From Phycisphaerales bacterium (GTDB lineage Bacteria > Planctomycetota > Phycisphaerae > Phycisphaerales > UBA1924): 32,088 nucleotides of DNA. The translations under genes and the position numbers were made by a program. How positions within the stretch are numbered: position 1 is the first letter of the stretch; every line of letters begins with the position of its first letter. This document shows positions 1-8,774 of this stretch, piece after piece. Under the pieces are notes generated by a model. That model ran no database searches. It saw only the letters and a program-made list of their open reading frames with translations, and had not been told where the DNA came from. Location: the NCBI GenBank assembly GCA_029260475.1, contig JAJDDE010000052.1:1-32088 (forward strand). The letters are read 5' to 3'.

Positions 1-111
1 TCTGGTGGCTCGCGATCTTCCCCGGCTTCGCGATCTTCCTCACCGTCCTCGCGTACAACCTCATCGGCGAGGCCCTCCGCGACGGCATCGACCCCAAGCT
101 GAAGAAGGCCC

Positions 112-119
<8 letters not shown>
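1..119 (+). CDS. Peptide ABC transporter permease, DppC/OppC-like (C-terminal end only)
   Basis: Only the last 38 codons are present (reading frame from base 3, TAA at 117-119). The translation is a hydrophobic membrane segment with the [20 protein letters not shown] pattern, followed by [11 protein letters not shown]. This matches the last transmembrane helix and the conserved end of binding-protein-dependent peptide permeases of the DppC/OppC type. These form the inner-membrane channel with a second permease and two ATPases. The stop overlaps the following ATPase gene by 8 bases, so the two are translationally linked. The remainder lies to the left of the window. Confidence 0.85.
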
Positions 120-1278
<1,159 letters not shown>

Positions 1279-1295
1279 GCACGCTCCGCTCGGCG

Positions 1296-1301
1296 TAGGC
1301 T
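1296..1301 (+). promoter_or_regulatory. TANNNT box (TAGGCT) 6 nt before the glycosyltransferase start
   Basis: TAGGCT is followed by 6 nt and then the ATG at 1308. No Shine-Dalgarno sequence separates them, as expected for a -10 element giving a leaderless transcript. The gap to the upstream ABC gene is only 29 bp on the same strand, so co-transcription is also possible. No -35 element is recognisable. Confidence 0.35.
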
Positions 1302-1307
1302 TCTGCC

Positions 1308-2453
1308 ATGCGTGTCCTCCTGCTCGCCGACGCCAAGTTCTCCCGACGCGAGCACGCCTTCCTCGGGCGTCTCGAGATCGGCTTGCTCGGCGAGGGTACG
1401 CGCGTGCTGAGAGCCGTCCCCGAAGCCTCGCACGCCATCCAGTCCCATACGCTCTCGTACGTCGTGCCCTTCCGCGAGCACCCCTCCCGTTTCGGCAGAG
1501 CGGCGGCCTACAAGCGGTTCGCCAACGCCCTGCGTCAGAGCTCGCCCGCGATCACGACCGACAGCGACGGGGTGCTCTTCGAGATCATCCACGCCTTCGG
1601 CGGTGAGTGCTGGGACCGCGCGGTCGCGACCGCCGAGCTCACCGGCGCCGCGCTCGTCATCGAGCTCACCTCCGCCGATGACATCCGTCGAGCCAGAGCG
1701 CTCGAGCGCACGTACCGATCCAAATTCCCGAACCGCGACAGACCTACGTGGTGTACGCCCAACGCGCGCATCATGCGGGCCGCAGAAGACGCGGGGCTTC
1801 GCGGCACCCTCGCGCTCACGCCCTGGGGCGTCCACACCCCGCAACACGCGCACCAGCCGCACCCCGAAGGCCAACCCATCTCGATCAGTGTCGTCTGCTC
1901 CGGCGCCGAGCCGCGCGCGGTCCACCCTCTCCTCGAGGGCTTCGCAGCACTCGAAGGCGACAAAGATCGCATCATGCTCTTCATCGACTCGACCGCAGCC
2001 CAAGCCGACCACGGGCTCTGGTCCCGCGCCGAGAGCCTGGGCATCCTCGAGTACATCACCTTCGTCGCGGACATGGAGAGCCGACGCGATATCGTGCTCG
2101 AGACCGACGCGCTCGCGATCCCCGAGCAGATGGGCGAACTCCGCACCATCCTGCTGGACGCGATGGCCTCGGGCATGCTGATCCTGTCGCGCCGAGACCC
2201 GCTGATCGAAGCGACCGCCGCGGAGGGCGTGGCCCTTTTAATCGACGCGCCGACACGCGAAGCGTGGCTCGCCGCCTTCCGACGCGTGCTCGACGCAAAG
2301 TTCCTCGAGACCTGCGGGGTCCAGGCCCGCGAGCGCGTCCGAGAAGATCGGCCCGCCCACAAGCACATCGAAGCCGTCCTCAGTGCCTACCAAGGGGCCC
2401 TCACGCCCGCCCCGATGCCGATAGGCCAGATGACGCAACCCCCTGCCCTGTAA
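1308..2453 (+). CDS. Glycosyltransferase-like protein (GT4/group 1 type)
   Basis: A 381-residue protein with no signal peptide. The N-terminus (MRVLLLADAKFSRREHAFL) resembles the first beta-alpha unit of GT-B glycosyltransferases. The C-terminal half has a SISVVCSGAEPRAVHPLLEG segment, typical of the start of the nucleotide-sugar-binding domain. It then has a GELRTILLDAMASGMLILSR segment around residues 277-296, which matches the E-x(7)-E region of GT4 enzymes, although the first acidic residues are only partly conserved. A sugar-transfer role is therefore inferred from fold pattern, with donor and acceptor unknown. It follows the peptide transporter by 29 bp but shares no evident function with it. 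A degenerate, non-catalytic family member is the main alternative. Confidence 0.65.
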   Translation: MRVLLLADAKFSRREHAFLGRLEIGLLGEGTRVLRAVPEASHAIQSHTLSYVVPFREHPSRFGRAAAYKRFANALRQSSPAITTDSDGVLFEIIHAFGGECWDRAVATAELTGAALVIELTSADDIRRARALERTYRSKFPNRDRPTWCTPNARIMRAAEDAGLRGTLALTPWGVHTPQHAHQPHPEGQPISISVVCSGAEPRAVHPLLEGFAALEGDKDRIMLFIDSTAAQADHGLWSRAESLGILEYITFVADMESRRDIVLETDALAIPEQMGELRTILLDAMASGMLILSRRDPLIEATAAEGVALLIDAPTREAWLAAFRRVLDAKFLETCGVQARERVREDRPAHKHIEAVLSAYQGALTPAPMPIGQMTQPPAL

Positions 2454-2468
2454 GCGCATATGGTCCTA

Positions 2469-2485
2469 TGACGCTTCAGGCGTCA
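2469..2485. repeat. Small inverted repeat between two genes
   Basis: TGACGC, a 5-nt loop (TTCAG) and GCGTCA form a perfect 6-bp hairpin in the 63-bp gap between the glycosyltransferase and the small secreted protein. There is no T-run, so it is not a standard terminator. It could be an operator or mRNA hairpin. Confidence 0.35.
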
Positions 2486-2516
2486 CACCCCGCCCAGACA
2501 GTAGAGGAGCCACACC

Positions 2517-3080
2517 ATGCGCAACCTGATCGGCCTCGCAGCACTCTCACTCATCGCGAGTGTCGCCCTGGGTGCCCCGCGCCACGACCCGGTACTGCTC
2601 ATCACCCCGCCACGCGATGGCTCCCCTCTGCTCACGCGCATCACCAGCGACCGCCCCATCGCGCGCACGATCACGCGTGATCGCGGTGTCGTCGAATTCA
2701 ATGTGCCCACAACGGGCGTCCCCAATGAGGGGCCGCTCCGCTACGGCGTAGACCCCCAGAGCGCGAACGAACTCATCGCGGTACGCACGCGCGAGCCGCT
2801 CCCCACCGTGCTCATCAGCCCCTACGAAGAGATCAACGGGCGCACCCGGGACGAGATCCGGCGTCAGTTCCCCTACGCGCGACGCGTGGACACGATCACC
2901 AGCGACCTCCGCCAAGCACAGCGCCAGTACCTCAAGGATCGCGGCGTGATCCTCAGCGTCCGCAGTTTCAGCGGGGATCGATCAGTCCTCCGCAACAGCA
3001 GCGCTCCAGCGCCTCGGGTTGTGCGCGCAGATGAAGAGATCGCGATCCGCCCGACCCGCGTGCTGCCGCCCAACGATTGA
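2517..3080 (+). CDS. Small secreted protein of unknown function
   Basis: A 187-residue protein whose first ~19 residues form a signal peptide (MRNLIGLAALSLIASVALGA) with an Ala-x-Gly-Ala-type cleavage region, so it is probably exported. The mature part has no motif I recognise. It contains a PTVLISPYEEINGRTRDEIR stretch, then a basic segment and an Arg/Pro-rich tail. Codon usage matches its neighbours. A GAGGAG Shine-Dalgarno sequence at about 2504-2509 precedes the ATG and supports this start. The stop lies one base from the end of the convergent queD gene, so the two 3' ends are packed without a terminator between them. Confidence 0.7.
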   Translation: MRNLIGLAALSLIASVALGAPRHDPVLLITPPRDGSPLLTRITSDRPIARTITRDRGVVEFNVPTTGVPNEGPLRYGVDPQSANELIAVRTREPLPTVLISPYEEINGRTRDEIRRQFPYARRVDTITSDLRQAQRQYLKDRGVILSVRSFSGDRSVLRNSSAPAPRVVRADEEIAIRPTRVLPPND

Positions 3081-3081
3081 A

Positions 3082-3444
3082 CTACTTGCCCGCGTAGTGG
3101 CAGCGGCTGGTACACGTTTCGTGCACGACAACCTCGAACAGCATCGGGAGCGTCGGCAGCAGGCGATCCCACACCCACTTGGCGATCACCTCGCTCGTCG
3201 GATTCTCGAGACCCTCGATCTCATTGAGGCAGTCGTGATCGAGACGGTCCCGCACCGGCGCGATCGCCCGCTTGATGTCCGCGTAATCGATCAGGTACCC
3301 CCGCCCATCGGGGATCTCGCCCTCAACGACAACATCCACCTTGAATGAATGCCCGTGCATCCGCCGGCACTTGTGCCCCTCCGGGAAACAGGGGAGCCAG
3401 TGGGCGGCCTCGAAATCGAAGGATTTGACCAGTCGTACACGCAT
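3082..3444 (-). CDS. queD: 6-carboxy-tetrahydropterin synthase / PTPS family
   Basis: A 120-residue enzyme of the 6-pyruvoyl-tetrahydropterin synthase fold. QueD converts 7,8-dihydroneopterin triphosphate to 6-carboxy-tetrahydropterin, an early step toward queuosine. Zinc ligands are H15 in FEAAHWL and H30/H32 in MHGHSF; C26 in GHKCRRMHGH is the likely catalytic cysteine. LDHDCLN (68-74), NPTSEVIAKWVWD (81-93) and HETCTSRCHY (108-117) are all family signatures. The length is typical. I chose the ATG at 3444 because homology starts there; longer in-frame extensions run into the upstream TPR gene. It lies 25 bp after that gene on the same strand. The QueD subtype, rather than eukaryotic-type PTPS, is inferred from size and the Cys-x3-His-x-His arrangement. 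Confidence 0.9.
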   Translation of the reverse strand: MRVRLVKSFDFEAAHWLPCFPEGHKCRRMHGHSFKVDVVVEGEIPDGRGYLIDYADIKRAIAPVRDRLDHDCLNEIEGLENPTSEVIAKWVWDRLLPTLPMLFEVVVHETCTSRCHYAGK

Positions 3445-3452
3445 CGGGGCCC

Positions 3453-3458
3453 ATGGTA
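3453..3458 (-). promoter_or_regulatory. TANNNT box (TACCAT) 8 nt before queD
   Basis: On the minus strand TACCAT lies 8 nt before the queD ATG, with no Shine-Dalgarno sequence. This fits the leaderless -10 spacing seen before other genes here. It lies in a 25-bp same-strand gap, so queD may also be read from the TPR gene. Confidence 0.35.
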
Positions 3459-3469
3459 GGCCCCGTCGG

Positions 3470-4546
3470 TCAGGCGTCCAGTTCCTCGCGGAGTACCTCG
3501 ACCAGAGCCGCGGCACGCTGATCACCGAGCACCAGCGCCTGATTCGAGGCGGCGTACGCGAGTTCGATATCGCCCACCCGTTGCGCCCAGAGCGCGAGCT
3601 CGAAGTACAGGTTGGCGTCGTTCGGGCGTGTTTTGCTCGCCCGCTCGTACATCTCAACAGCCCGCTCGGGTTCACCCAAGGTGCCGAAGCACAGCGCGAG
3701 CTCGTTGAGCAATCCGTCATCCGCCAGCCGCCTGGGCTCGCTGATTGTGAGCAGCAGTTCCGCCGCTCGTTGCCCCTGCCCGAGACGCCGCCGGATCGTG
3801 GACTCGATGCGGATGTAGCCCTCGTCGGTCGGCCTGAGGCGACGGGCTCTCTCGATGTGCTGCAGCGCCGGGTCAAGATTGCCGGCGTCCATCGCGATCC
3901 CCGCGAGACCGACCCACGCCTTGTCGAGCGACGCGTCCAGCTTCGTCGCGATCACGAGCTGCACGCGGGCATCATCGTGCTGCCCGATCTGACGCAGCGC
4001 CTGCGCACGGCTGAGTGGGTACTTGGCGTTCGTGGGGTCCGTGTTCTGCGCAAGGGCCCAGTTGTTCGCCGCCTCGTTGTACCGACCCATCTCGTAGGCA
4101 ATACTCGCGGCGAGGTCTCGGTATGAAGCATTTTCACCCATTGAAAGAGCCGCCAGGAACGCGCCGAACGCTTCTTCCTTCTTCCCTTGTGAATACAAGG
4201 CCTCGGCGTACACGCCGTGAATCGCCTGGTCGCTCGGGTACTTCTTGATGCCCGCCTCGAGCATCGTCACCGCTTCTGCGTGCTGGCCCGCATTGAGCCG
4301 GTTCCGAGCCGCCGAGAGCAGCACCTCCGCTGTCTCAGGCGGCGCAACGCCATCGCCCGTGTCGGTCGATTGCTTCCCGGCGGTGGTCGTCGCGGGGTTC
4401 TGCTGCTGGTTCGTGTTCCCCCTCCGCGTGAGGATGTACAGGGTGCCGCAAGCGATGAGGACGACGGCGATCAGGATGACGACCGCGCGTCCGCCCCCCG
4501 TCGAACCGGCGGGCGCATTGGGGGTGGTCTTGGTCGAATCGGTCAT
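3470..4546 (-). CDS. Membrane-anchored tetratricopeptide-repeat protein
   Basis: A 358-residue protein. After a polar Thr/Pro/Gly-rich N-terminus, one transmembrane helix (AVVILIAVVLIACGTLYILT, residues ~21-40) anchors it, followed by a Gln/Thr-rich linker. From about residue 75 to the end it is built of TPR helices, for example AEAVTMLEAGIKKYPSDQAI, GRYNEAANNWALAQNTDP and GEPERAVEMYERASKTRPND. TPRs mediate protein-protein contacts; the partner is unknown. The bulk should face the periplasm if the N-terminus stays in the cytoplasm. The ATG at 4546 is chosen over an upstream in-frame alternative at 4570 because a GGGAG stretch precedes it at suitable spacing. It is divergent from valS and lies upstream of queD. 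Confidence 0.85.
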   Translation of the reverse strand: MTDSTKTTPNAPAGSTGGGRAVVILIAVVLIACGTLYILTRRGNTNQQQNPATTTAGKQSTDTGDGVAPPETAEVLLSAARNRLNAGQHAEAVTMLEAGIKKYPSDQAIHGVYAEALYSQGKKEEAFGAFLAALSMGENASYRDLAASIAYEMGRYNEAANNWALAQNTDPTNAKYPLSRAQALRQIGQHDDARVQLVIATKLDASLDKAWVGLAGIAMDAGNLDPALQHIERARRLRPTDEGYIRIESTIRRRLGQGQRAAELLLTISEPRRLADDGLLNELALCFGTLGEPERAVEMYERASKTRPNDANLYFELALWAQRVGDIELAYAASNQALVLGDQRAAALVEVLREELDA

Positions 4547-4626
4547 CGCGGGGCTCCCTTCGTCTACCATGGCCCTTTCCGTGCGTGGCGACCGCCACCC
4601 GGGTCACCCACTGTACACCGATCGCC

Positions 4627-4632
4627 AGGAGG
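4627..4632 (+). promoter_or_regulatory. Shine-Dalgarno sequence fixing the valS start
   Basis: AGGAGG lies 5 nt before GTG at 4638. This argues for that start rather than the in-frame ATG at 4569, which has no such sequence. It contrasts with several neighbouring genes that lack any ribosome-binding site. Confidence 0.75.
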
Positions 4633-4637
4633 CCCGT

Positions 4638-7600
4638 GTGTCGCCCTCGGATACCCCCTCGCCAACCACGTTGGATGCCAAGTACGTCCCCAGCGACCAC
4701 GAGCCGCGGATCGCCCAGCGTTGGCTCGACGCCCGCGCCTTCCACGCGGACCCCGCCCGGGTCCTCTCGGGTGATCGCGAGCCCTACTGCATCCTCATCC
4801 CGCCGCCCAACGTCACCGCCCGCCTGCACCTGGGGCATGCGCTGGTGAACAGCCTGCAGGACGTCCTCATCCGTGCGCACCGCATGAAGGGCTTCGAGAC
4901 CCTCTGGATGCCCGGCACGGACCACGCGGGCATCGCGACGCAGACGGTGGTGGACAAACGCCTCAAAGCAGCGGGCGAGCCCAGCCTCATCGACTACAAA
5001 CGCGAGGAGGCCGATGGCGGCCCCGGGCGCGAGAAATTCATCCAGAAGGTCCAGGACTGGAAAGACGACTACGAGGAACAGATCACCGACCAACTCAAGG
5101 CGATGGGCTGCTCCTGCGACTGGGACCGCCAGCGCTTCACGATGGACGAGATCTGCGCCCGCGCCGTCCGAGAGGCCTTCTTCCAGCTCTTCAAAGACGG
5201 CCTCATTTATCGCGGCAAGCGCCTTGTCAACTGGGACCCGGTTTCGCAGACCGCTCTCTCGGACGACGAGGTGGAGATGGAGGACGTCGAGTCCTTCTTC
5301 TGGTACCTCAACTACCCCGTCGTGGACGACAGCGGCAAGGAAACGGGCGAGCACGTCACCGTCGCGACCACGCGCCCAGAGACGTACTTCGGCGACACCG
5401 CGATCGCCGTGAACCCCGAGGACCCCGAGCGTGCGCGCTTCATCGGCAAGAAGGTAAAGCTCCCCTTCGTCGGGCGCATCATCCCGGTGCTCGGCGACGA
5501 CTACGTGGTCATGCCCGACCCCGAGTCCTCCGACAGCAAGGCGAAGTACGCCTCGGGCTTCCTCAAAGTCACCCCTGCGCACGACACCAACGACTACGAG
5601 ATCGGGCAGCGCCACGACCTCGAACAGATCAACATCATGGCCCCCGACGCCAGCATCTCCGACCAGCACGGCTGGTCCGACGTGGGCGACGCGAAGTGGG
5701 TGCTCGGCAAGAGCCGTGAGGACGCGCGAGAGCTCGTCGAACAGCACTTCCGAGACGCGGGCCTGCTCGCGGGCAAGAAGCCCTACGCGCACGCCGTGGG
5801 CCACAGCTACCGCAGCCACGTGCCCGTCGAGCCCTATCTGAGCGATCAGTGGTACTGCAAGGTGTCCGACGACCGCCTCGTCGGTAGCGCGCAACGTGCG
5901 CTGGCGTTGGACCAGCGGACGGAGCAGAGCCTCACGAGCTGGCCCGAATCTAGGCCTTCTGCCGGTGGGATGGGCTTCCAGCCCGTCCCGTTGGACTCCG
6001 ACACATCAAAGATCCCCGCGCGTCTCTCTATCCACCGCCGCCACCTGCCCCATTGGCAATCCGGTGGCAGCACCTATTTCATCACCTTCCGAGTGAAAGA
6101 CGGTGAGCTCTCTCCTGAGGAACGCGAGATGTTCCTCGACGCCTGTTTCCATTTTCATAACGACCGCTACACCTTGCACCTTGCGACCGTGATGCCGGAT
6201 CATGTCCATCTGCTCATCACGCCGAAGGAGCACAAAGACGGAGGCTGGTGGCCGCTTCAAGACCTGATCCACTCGATCAAGAGTTTCAGTTCCAACCAGA
6301 TCAACTCCACCCGCGGCACAGGCGGACCGCTCTGGCAGCAGGAGTATTACGACCGTCTTGTCCGCGACCATGACGAATTCGTTGAGAAGTGGAACTACAT
6401 GCTGATGAACCCGGTGCGAGCCGGTTTGGTGCCGCAGATCGGTGCCTACAACCACACACGCAGGGGCGATGCGGACGACCAACGGGACGGGCTGGAAGCC
6501 CATCCCACCGGGGAAGACACCGACGGCTCCCTCTGCTTCTCTCCTGCGCGTTATGCGAAGACCTACGAGGCTTGGCACGACGGCTTGCGCGATTGGTGCA
6601 TCAGCCGTCAGCTTTGGTGGGGGCATCGGATCCCGGTGTGGCGCATGACCGGTATGAGCCCGTCGGATGAGCAATACGGCGACCTGGGTTACCTACTGGA
6701 GCAGTGGGAATCAGAATCGCGCGTCGCTGTCCATCGCCGAGGCAAGGTTGGAGGTATCTCCGGGAAGGGGTTTGAAGGCCACTTCCAATCTGCGGGCAAT
6801 ATCTTTGTGTGCATCCGCGATCCGGCAGACACCGAAATTGCTGATTGGCTTCAAGCCAACGATCTCTTTACTCAAGACCCCGACGTCCTCGACACCTGGT
6901 TCTCAAGCGCACTCTGGCCGCTCTCCACCATGGGTTGGCCCAACGCAAACCTGCCTCGGGTCACACCCCGCCAGATCGATCCGGCGGACGCCTCGTCGAT
7001 CCGCGCCGTCTGGGTGAAGCGTGTCGGCACATGGAAAGAGTTCATCGGTTCCGCGGGCGACGAATCGGGCGAGCTCATCGACCGCCTGCTCCACATGCGC
7101 GACAACGCCACCACCGCCGACGGCGGACGCCCGCTTTCCTACCAGCTCTTCCGCGAGGCGGAGCTCCAGAGCGACGGCACGAAGGCCGACGCCCTCGCCG
7201 ACCCGAAAGACATCCAGGACGCTACCGACCTCATCTGTGCCGTGGGCATCAAGGAACAGGCCCCCGTCGAGTCCACCAAATACGGCGCGATCCACGTCGA
7301 GACCATGCTCCTCAAGCACGGATTCCAGGACACCGCCGGGCTCCTCGAAGCCTTCAACCCCTCCAGCGTCCTCTGTACTGGGCGCGACATCATCACCCTG
7401 TGGGTCAGCCGCATGGCGATGTTCAACCGCTTCTTCACCGGCGGCACGCTCCCCTTCACCGACGTCTACATCAACCCCATCGTGCAGGACGGGCACGGGC
7501 AGCGCATGAGCAAGTCGCTCGGCAACGGCGTGGACCCCCTCGACATCATCCATTCCCACGGCGCCGACGCGCTGCGCATGGTGCTCTGCCAGATCGCCAC

Positions 7601-8774
7601 ATCCACACAGGACGTGCGCATGCCCGTGGACACCGTCTGCCCGCACACCGGCGACGTCTTCGAGCCCGAGACGATCACCACCAGCGCCGGGCACGTCGTT
7701 GCGGCCCCGATCCAATCGTGCCCCTCTGACCCCTCCAAGAAGATGGTCACCGCCTACGGCGTCGCCTCGGGCCTCGCGAGCGCGACTGACGAGATGCCGC
7801 AGGCACGCAACACCTCTTCGCGCTTCGACATCGGGCGGAACATCTGCACCAAGCTGTGGAACGCCGCCCGCTTCGCGATGATGATCCTCGAAGAGTCGGA
7901 TGCAAAATCGAGCGATGCCGTGGACCCCGCATCCCTCGGGCTCGTTGATCGCTGGATGCTCGGTCGCCTGAGCAAGGCGGTCGCCGAGATCGACGAAGCG
8001 ATCGCGACGTATACGTTTTCGAAGTACGCCGAGCTGGTGTACGACCTGCTCTGGCGCGACTTCTGCGACTGGTACCTCGAAGCGATCAAGCCGACCGTGC
8101 GCACGAACCCGGGCCAGCAGGCGGTCCTGCACGCGGCCCTCGACACCATCCTCCGAGTGCTCCACCCGATCACGCCCTTCGTGACCGAGGTGCTCAGCGA
8201 ACGCCTGAACACGCTCCCCCGCCCGGGCTCGATCAACGGCGTGCAGCTCCCCCGCGCGGAGCTGCTCTGCGTCGGTGCATGGCCCTCCATCGAGGCGACG
8301 CTTCACGACGGCGCGACGGAGTCCCGTTGGGGCGAGGTGCAGTCGCTCGTCGAAGCGATCCGCCAGTCCCGTGCGCAGCAGAACGTGCCCAACCGGCAGA
8401 AGCTCACGCTCCACGGGCCGCGGGCGATTGTCGATCTCGTCGAGGCGTGTGGCCCCGTCGTCCCATCCCTCGCGGGCCTCGCAGCGGTCACGACGGACGC
8501 CCCCGAGGGCGCGAGCGTGGAGCTGCTCTACGAGGGCGACAGCCTGCGCCTTTCGGGTCTCGACGAGGGCATCGACCCCGAGAAACTCAAGGCCCAGCTC
8601 ACCGATCGCCAGAAAAAGCTCACCGGCGAGATCAGAGGGCTCGAGGGCCGACTGAACAACCCGGGTTACGTACAGAAGGCCCCCGCCAAACTGGTCGATG
8701 AGACCAAGGCCCAACTCGCCTCCAAGCAGGCGGAACTCGCTGACATCGAATCCCGCCTCAAGGAGCTCGTATGA
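4638..8774 (+). CDS. valS: Valyl-tRNA synthetase with an in-frame RAYT transposon
   Basis: This enzyme charges tRNA-Val with valine and edits mischarged threonine. The ORF encodes 1378 residues, against about 880-950 in most bacteria. The class I signatures are HLGH (64-67) and RMSKS (956-960). The editing domain contains TTRPETYFGDTAIAVNP. WCISRQLWWGHRIPVW and DVLDTWFSSALWPLSTMGWP belong to the second half of the catalytic core; the anticodon-binding domain and a C-terminal coiled coil (ending KQAELADIESRLKEL) follow. Three insertions explain the length. Residues ~442-625 are a Y1 transposase with its terminal repeats. Residues ~770-906 hold about 125 extra residues before NPSSVLCTGRDII. Residues ~993-1062 hold about 65 extra before FDIGRNIC. 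The frame stays open through all three. Whether the transposase-bearing protein is active is unknown. The stop overlaps the next gene by 4 bp (ATGA). Confidence 0.95.
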   Translation: MSPSDTPSPTTLDAKYVPSDHEPRIAQRWLDARAFHADPARVLSGDREPYCILIPPPNVTARLHLGHALVNSLQDVLIRAHRMKGFETLWMPGTDHAGIATQTVVDKRLKAAGEPSLIDYKREEADGGPGREKFIQKVQDWKDDYEEQITDQLKAMGCSCDWDRQRFTMDEICARAVREAFFQLFKDGLIYRGKRLVNWDPVSQTALSDDEVEMEDVESFFWYLNYPVVDDSGKETGEHVTVATTRPETYFGDTAIAVNPEDPERARFIGKKVKLPFVGRIIPVLGDDYVVMPDPESSDSKAKYASGFLKVTPAHDTNDYEIGQRHDLEQINIMAPDASISDQHGWSDVGDAKWVLGKSREDARELVEQHFRDAGLLAGKKPYAHAVGHSYRSHVPVEPYLSDQWYCKVSDDRLVGSAQRALALDQRTEQSLTSWPESRPSAGGMGFQPVPLDSDTSKIPARLSIHRRHLPHWQSGGSTYFITFRVKDGELSPEEREMFLDACFHFHNDRYTLHLATVMPDHVHLLITPKEHKDGGWWPLQDLIHSIKSFSSNQINSTRGTGGPLWQQEYYDRLVRDHDEFVEKWNYMLMNPVRAGLVPQIGAYNHTRRGDADDQRDGLEAHPTGEDTDGSLCFSPARYAKTYEAWHDGLRDWCISRQLWWGHRIPVWRMTGMSPSDEQYGDLGYLLEQWESESRVAVHRRGKVGGISGKGFEGHFQSAGNIFVCIRDPADTEIADWLQANDLFTQDPDVLDTWFSSALWPLSTMGWPNANLPRVTPRQIDPADASSIRAVWVKRVGTWKEFIGSAGDESGELIDRLLHMRDNATTADGGRPLSYQLFREAELQSDGTKADALADPKDIQDATDLICAVGIKEQAPVESTKYGAIHVETMLLKHGFQDTAGLLEAFNPSSVLCTGRDIITLWVSRMAMFNRFFTGGTLPFTDVYINPIVQDGHGQRMSKSLGNGVDPLDIIHSHGADALRMVLCQIATSTQDVRMPVDTVCPHTGDVFEPETITTSAGHVVAAPIQSCPSDPSKKMVTAYGVASGLASATDEMPQARNTSSRFDIGRNICTKLWNAARFAMMILEESDAKSSDAVDPASLGLVDRWMLGRLSKAVAEIDEAIATYTFSKYAELVYDLLWRDFCDWYLEAIKPTVRTNPGQQAVLHAALDTILRVLHPITPFVTEVLSERLNTLPRPGSINGVQLPRAELLCVGAWPSIEATLHDGATESRWGEVQSLVEAIRQSRAQQNVPNRQKLTLHGPRAIVDLVEACGPVVPSLAGLAAVTTDAPEGASVELLYEGDSLRLSGLDEGIDPEKLKAQLTDRQKKLTGEIRGLEGRLNNPGYVQKAPAKLVDETKAQLASKQAELADIESRLKELV
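5962..5994 (+). repeat. Left REP-type terminal inverted repeat of the RAYT element
   Basis: These 33 bases are the exact reverse complement of 6479-6511. The copy itself folds into a hairpin: GGGATGGGCT, a TCC loop and AGCCCGTCCC pair over 10 bp with one G-T wobble. That is the form of REP sequences that RAYT enzymes recognise. It translates in frame as GGMGFQPVPLD. Confidence 0.93.
6479..6511 (-). repeat. Right REP-type terminal inverted repeat of the RAYT element
   Basis: An exact inverted copy of 5962-5994. In the valS frame it translates as RDGLEAHPTG, with no stop, and so returns the reading frame to ValRS (DGSLCFSPARYAKTYEAW). Confidence 0.93.

Larger units (their letters stand above)
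5962..6511 (+). mobile_element. REP-associated tyrosine transposase (RAYT) element in valS
   Basis: A 550-bp unit bounded by perfect 33-bp inverted repeats contains a Y1_Tnp (IS200-like) transposase domain in the same frame as valS. Recognisable RAYT features are RRHLPHWQSGGSTYFITFRV near the N-terminus, the HUH metal-binding motif MPDHVHLL (H522 and H524 of the fused protein), SFSSNQIN, GGPLWQQEYYDRLVRD, and the catalytic-tyrosine helix WNYMLMNPVRAGLV (Y587). RAYTs mobilise REP hairpins by single-strand cleavage and rejoining. The domain is about 170 residues, near full length for the family, and shows no internal stop or frameshift. It has no stop codon of its own: the frame leaves the right repeat and continues into ValRS. 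An ATG inside the left repeat at 5970 could be its original start. This is not an intein, since no splicing blocks are present. Confidence 0.92.

Noticed and set aside
5962-6511. The valS insertion as an intein or self-splicing intron
   Set aside because: No intein splicing blocks (N-terminal Cys/Ser with C-terminal His-Asn) and no intron core; the Y1 transposase and REP repeats explain it.
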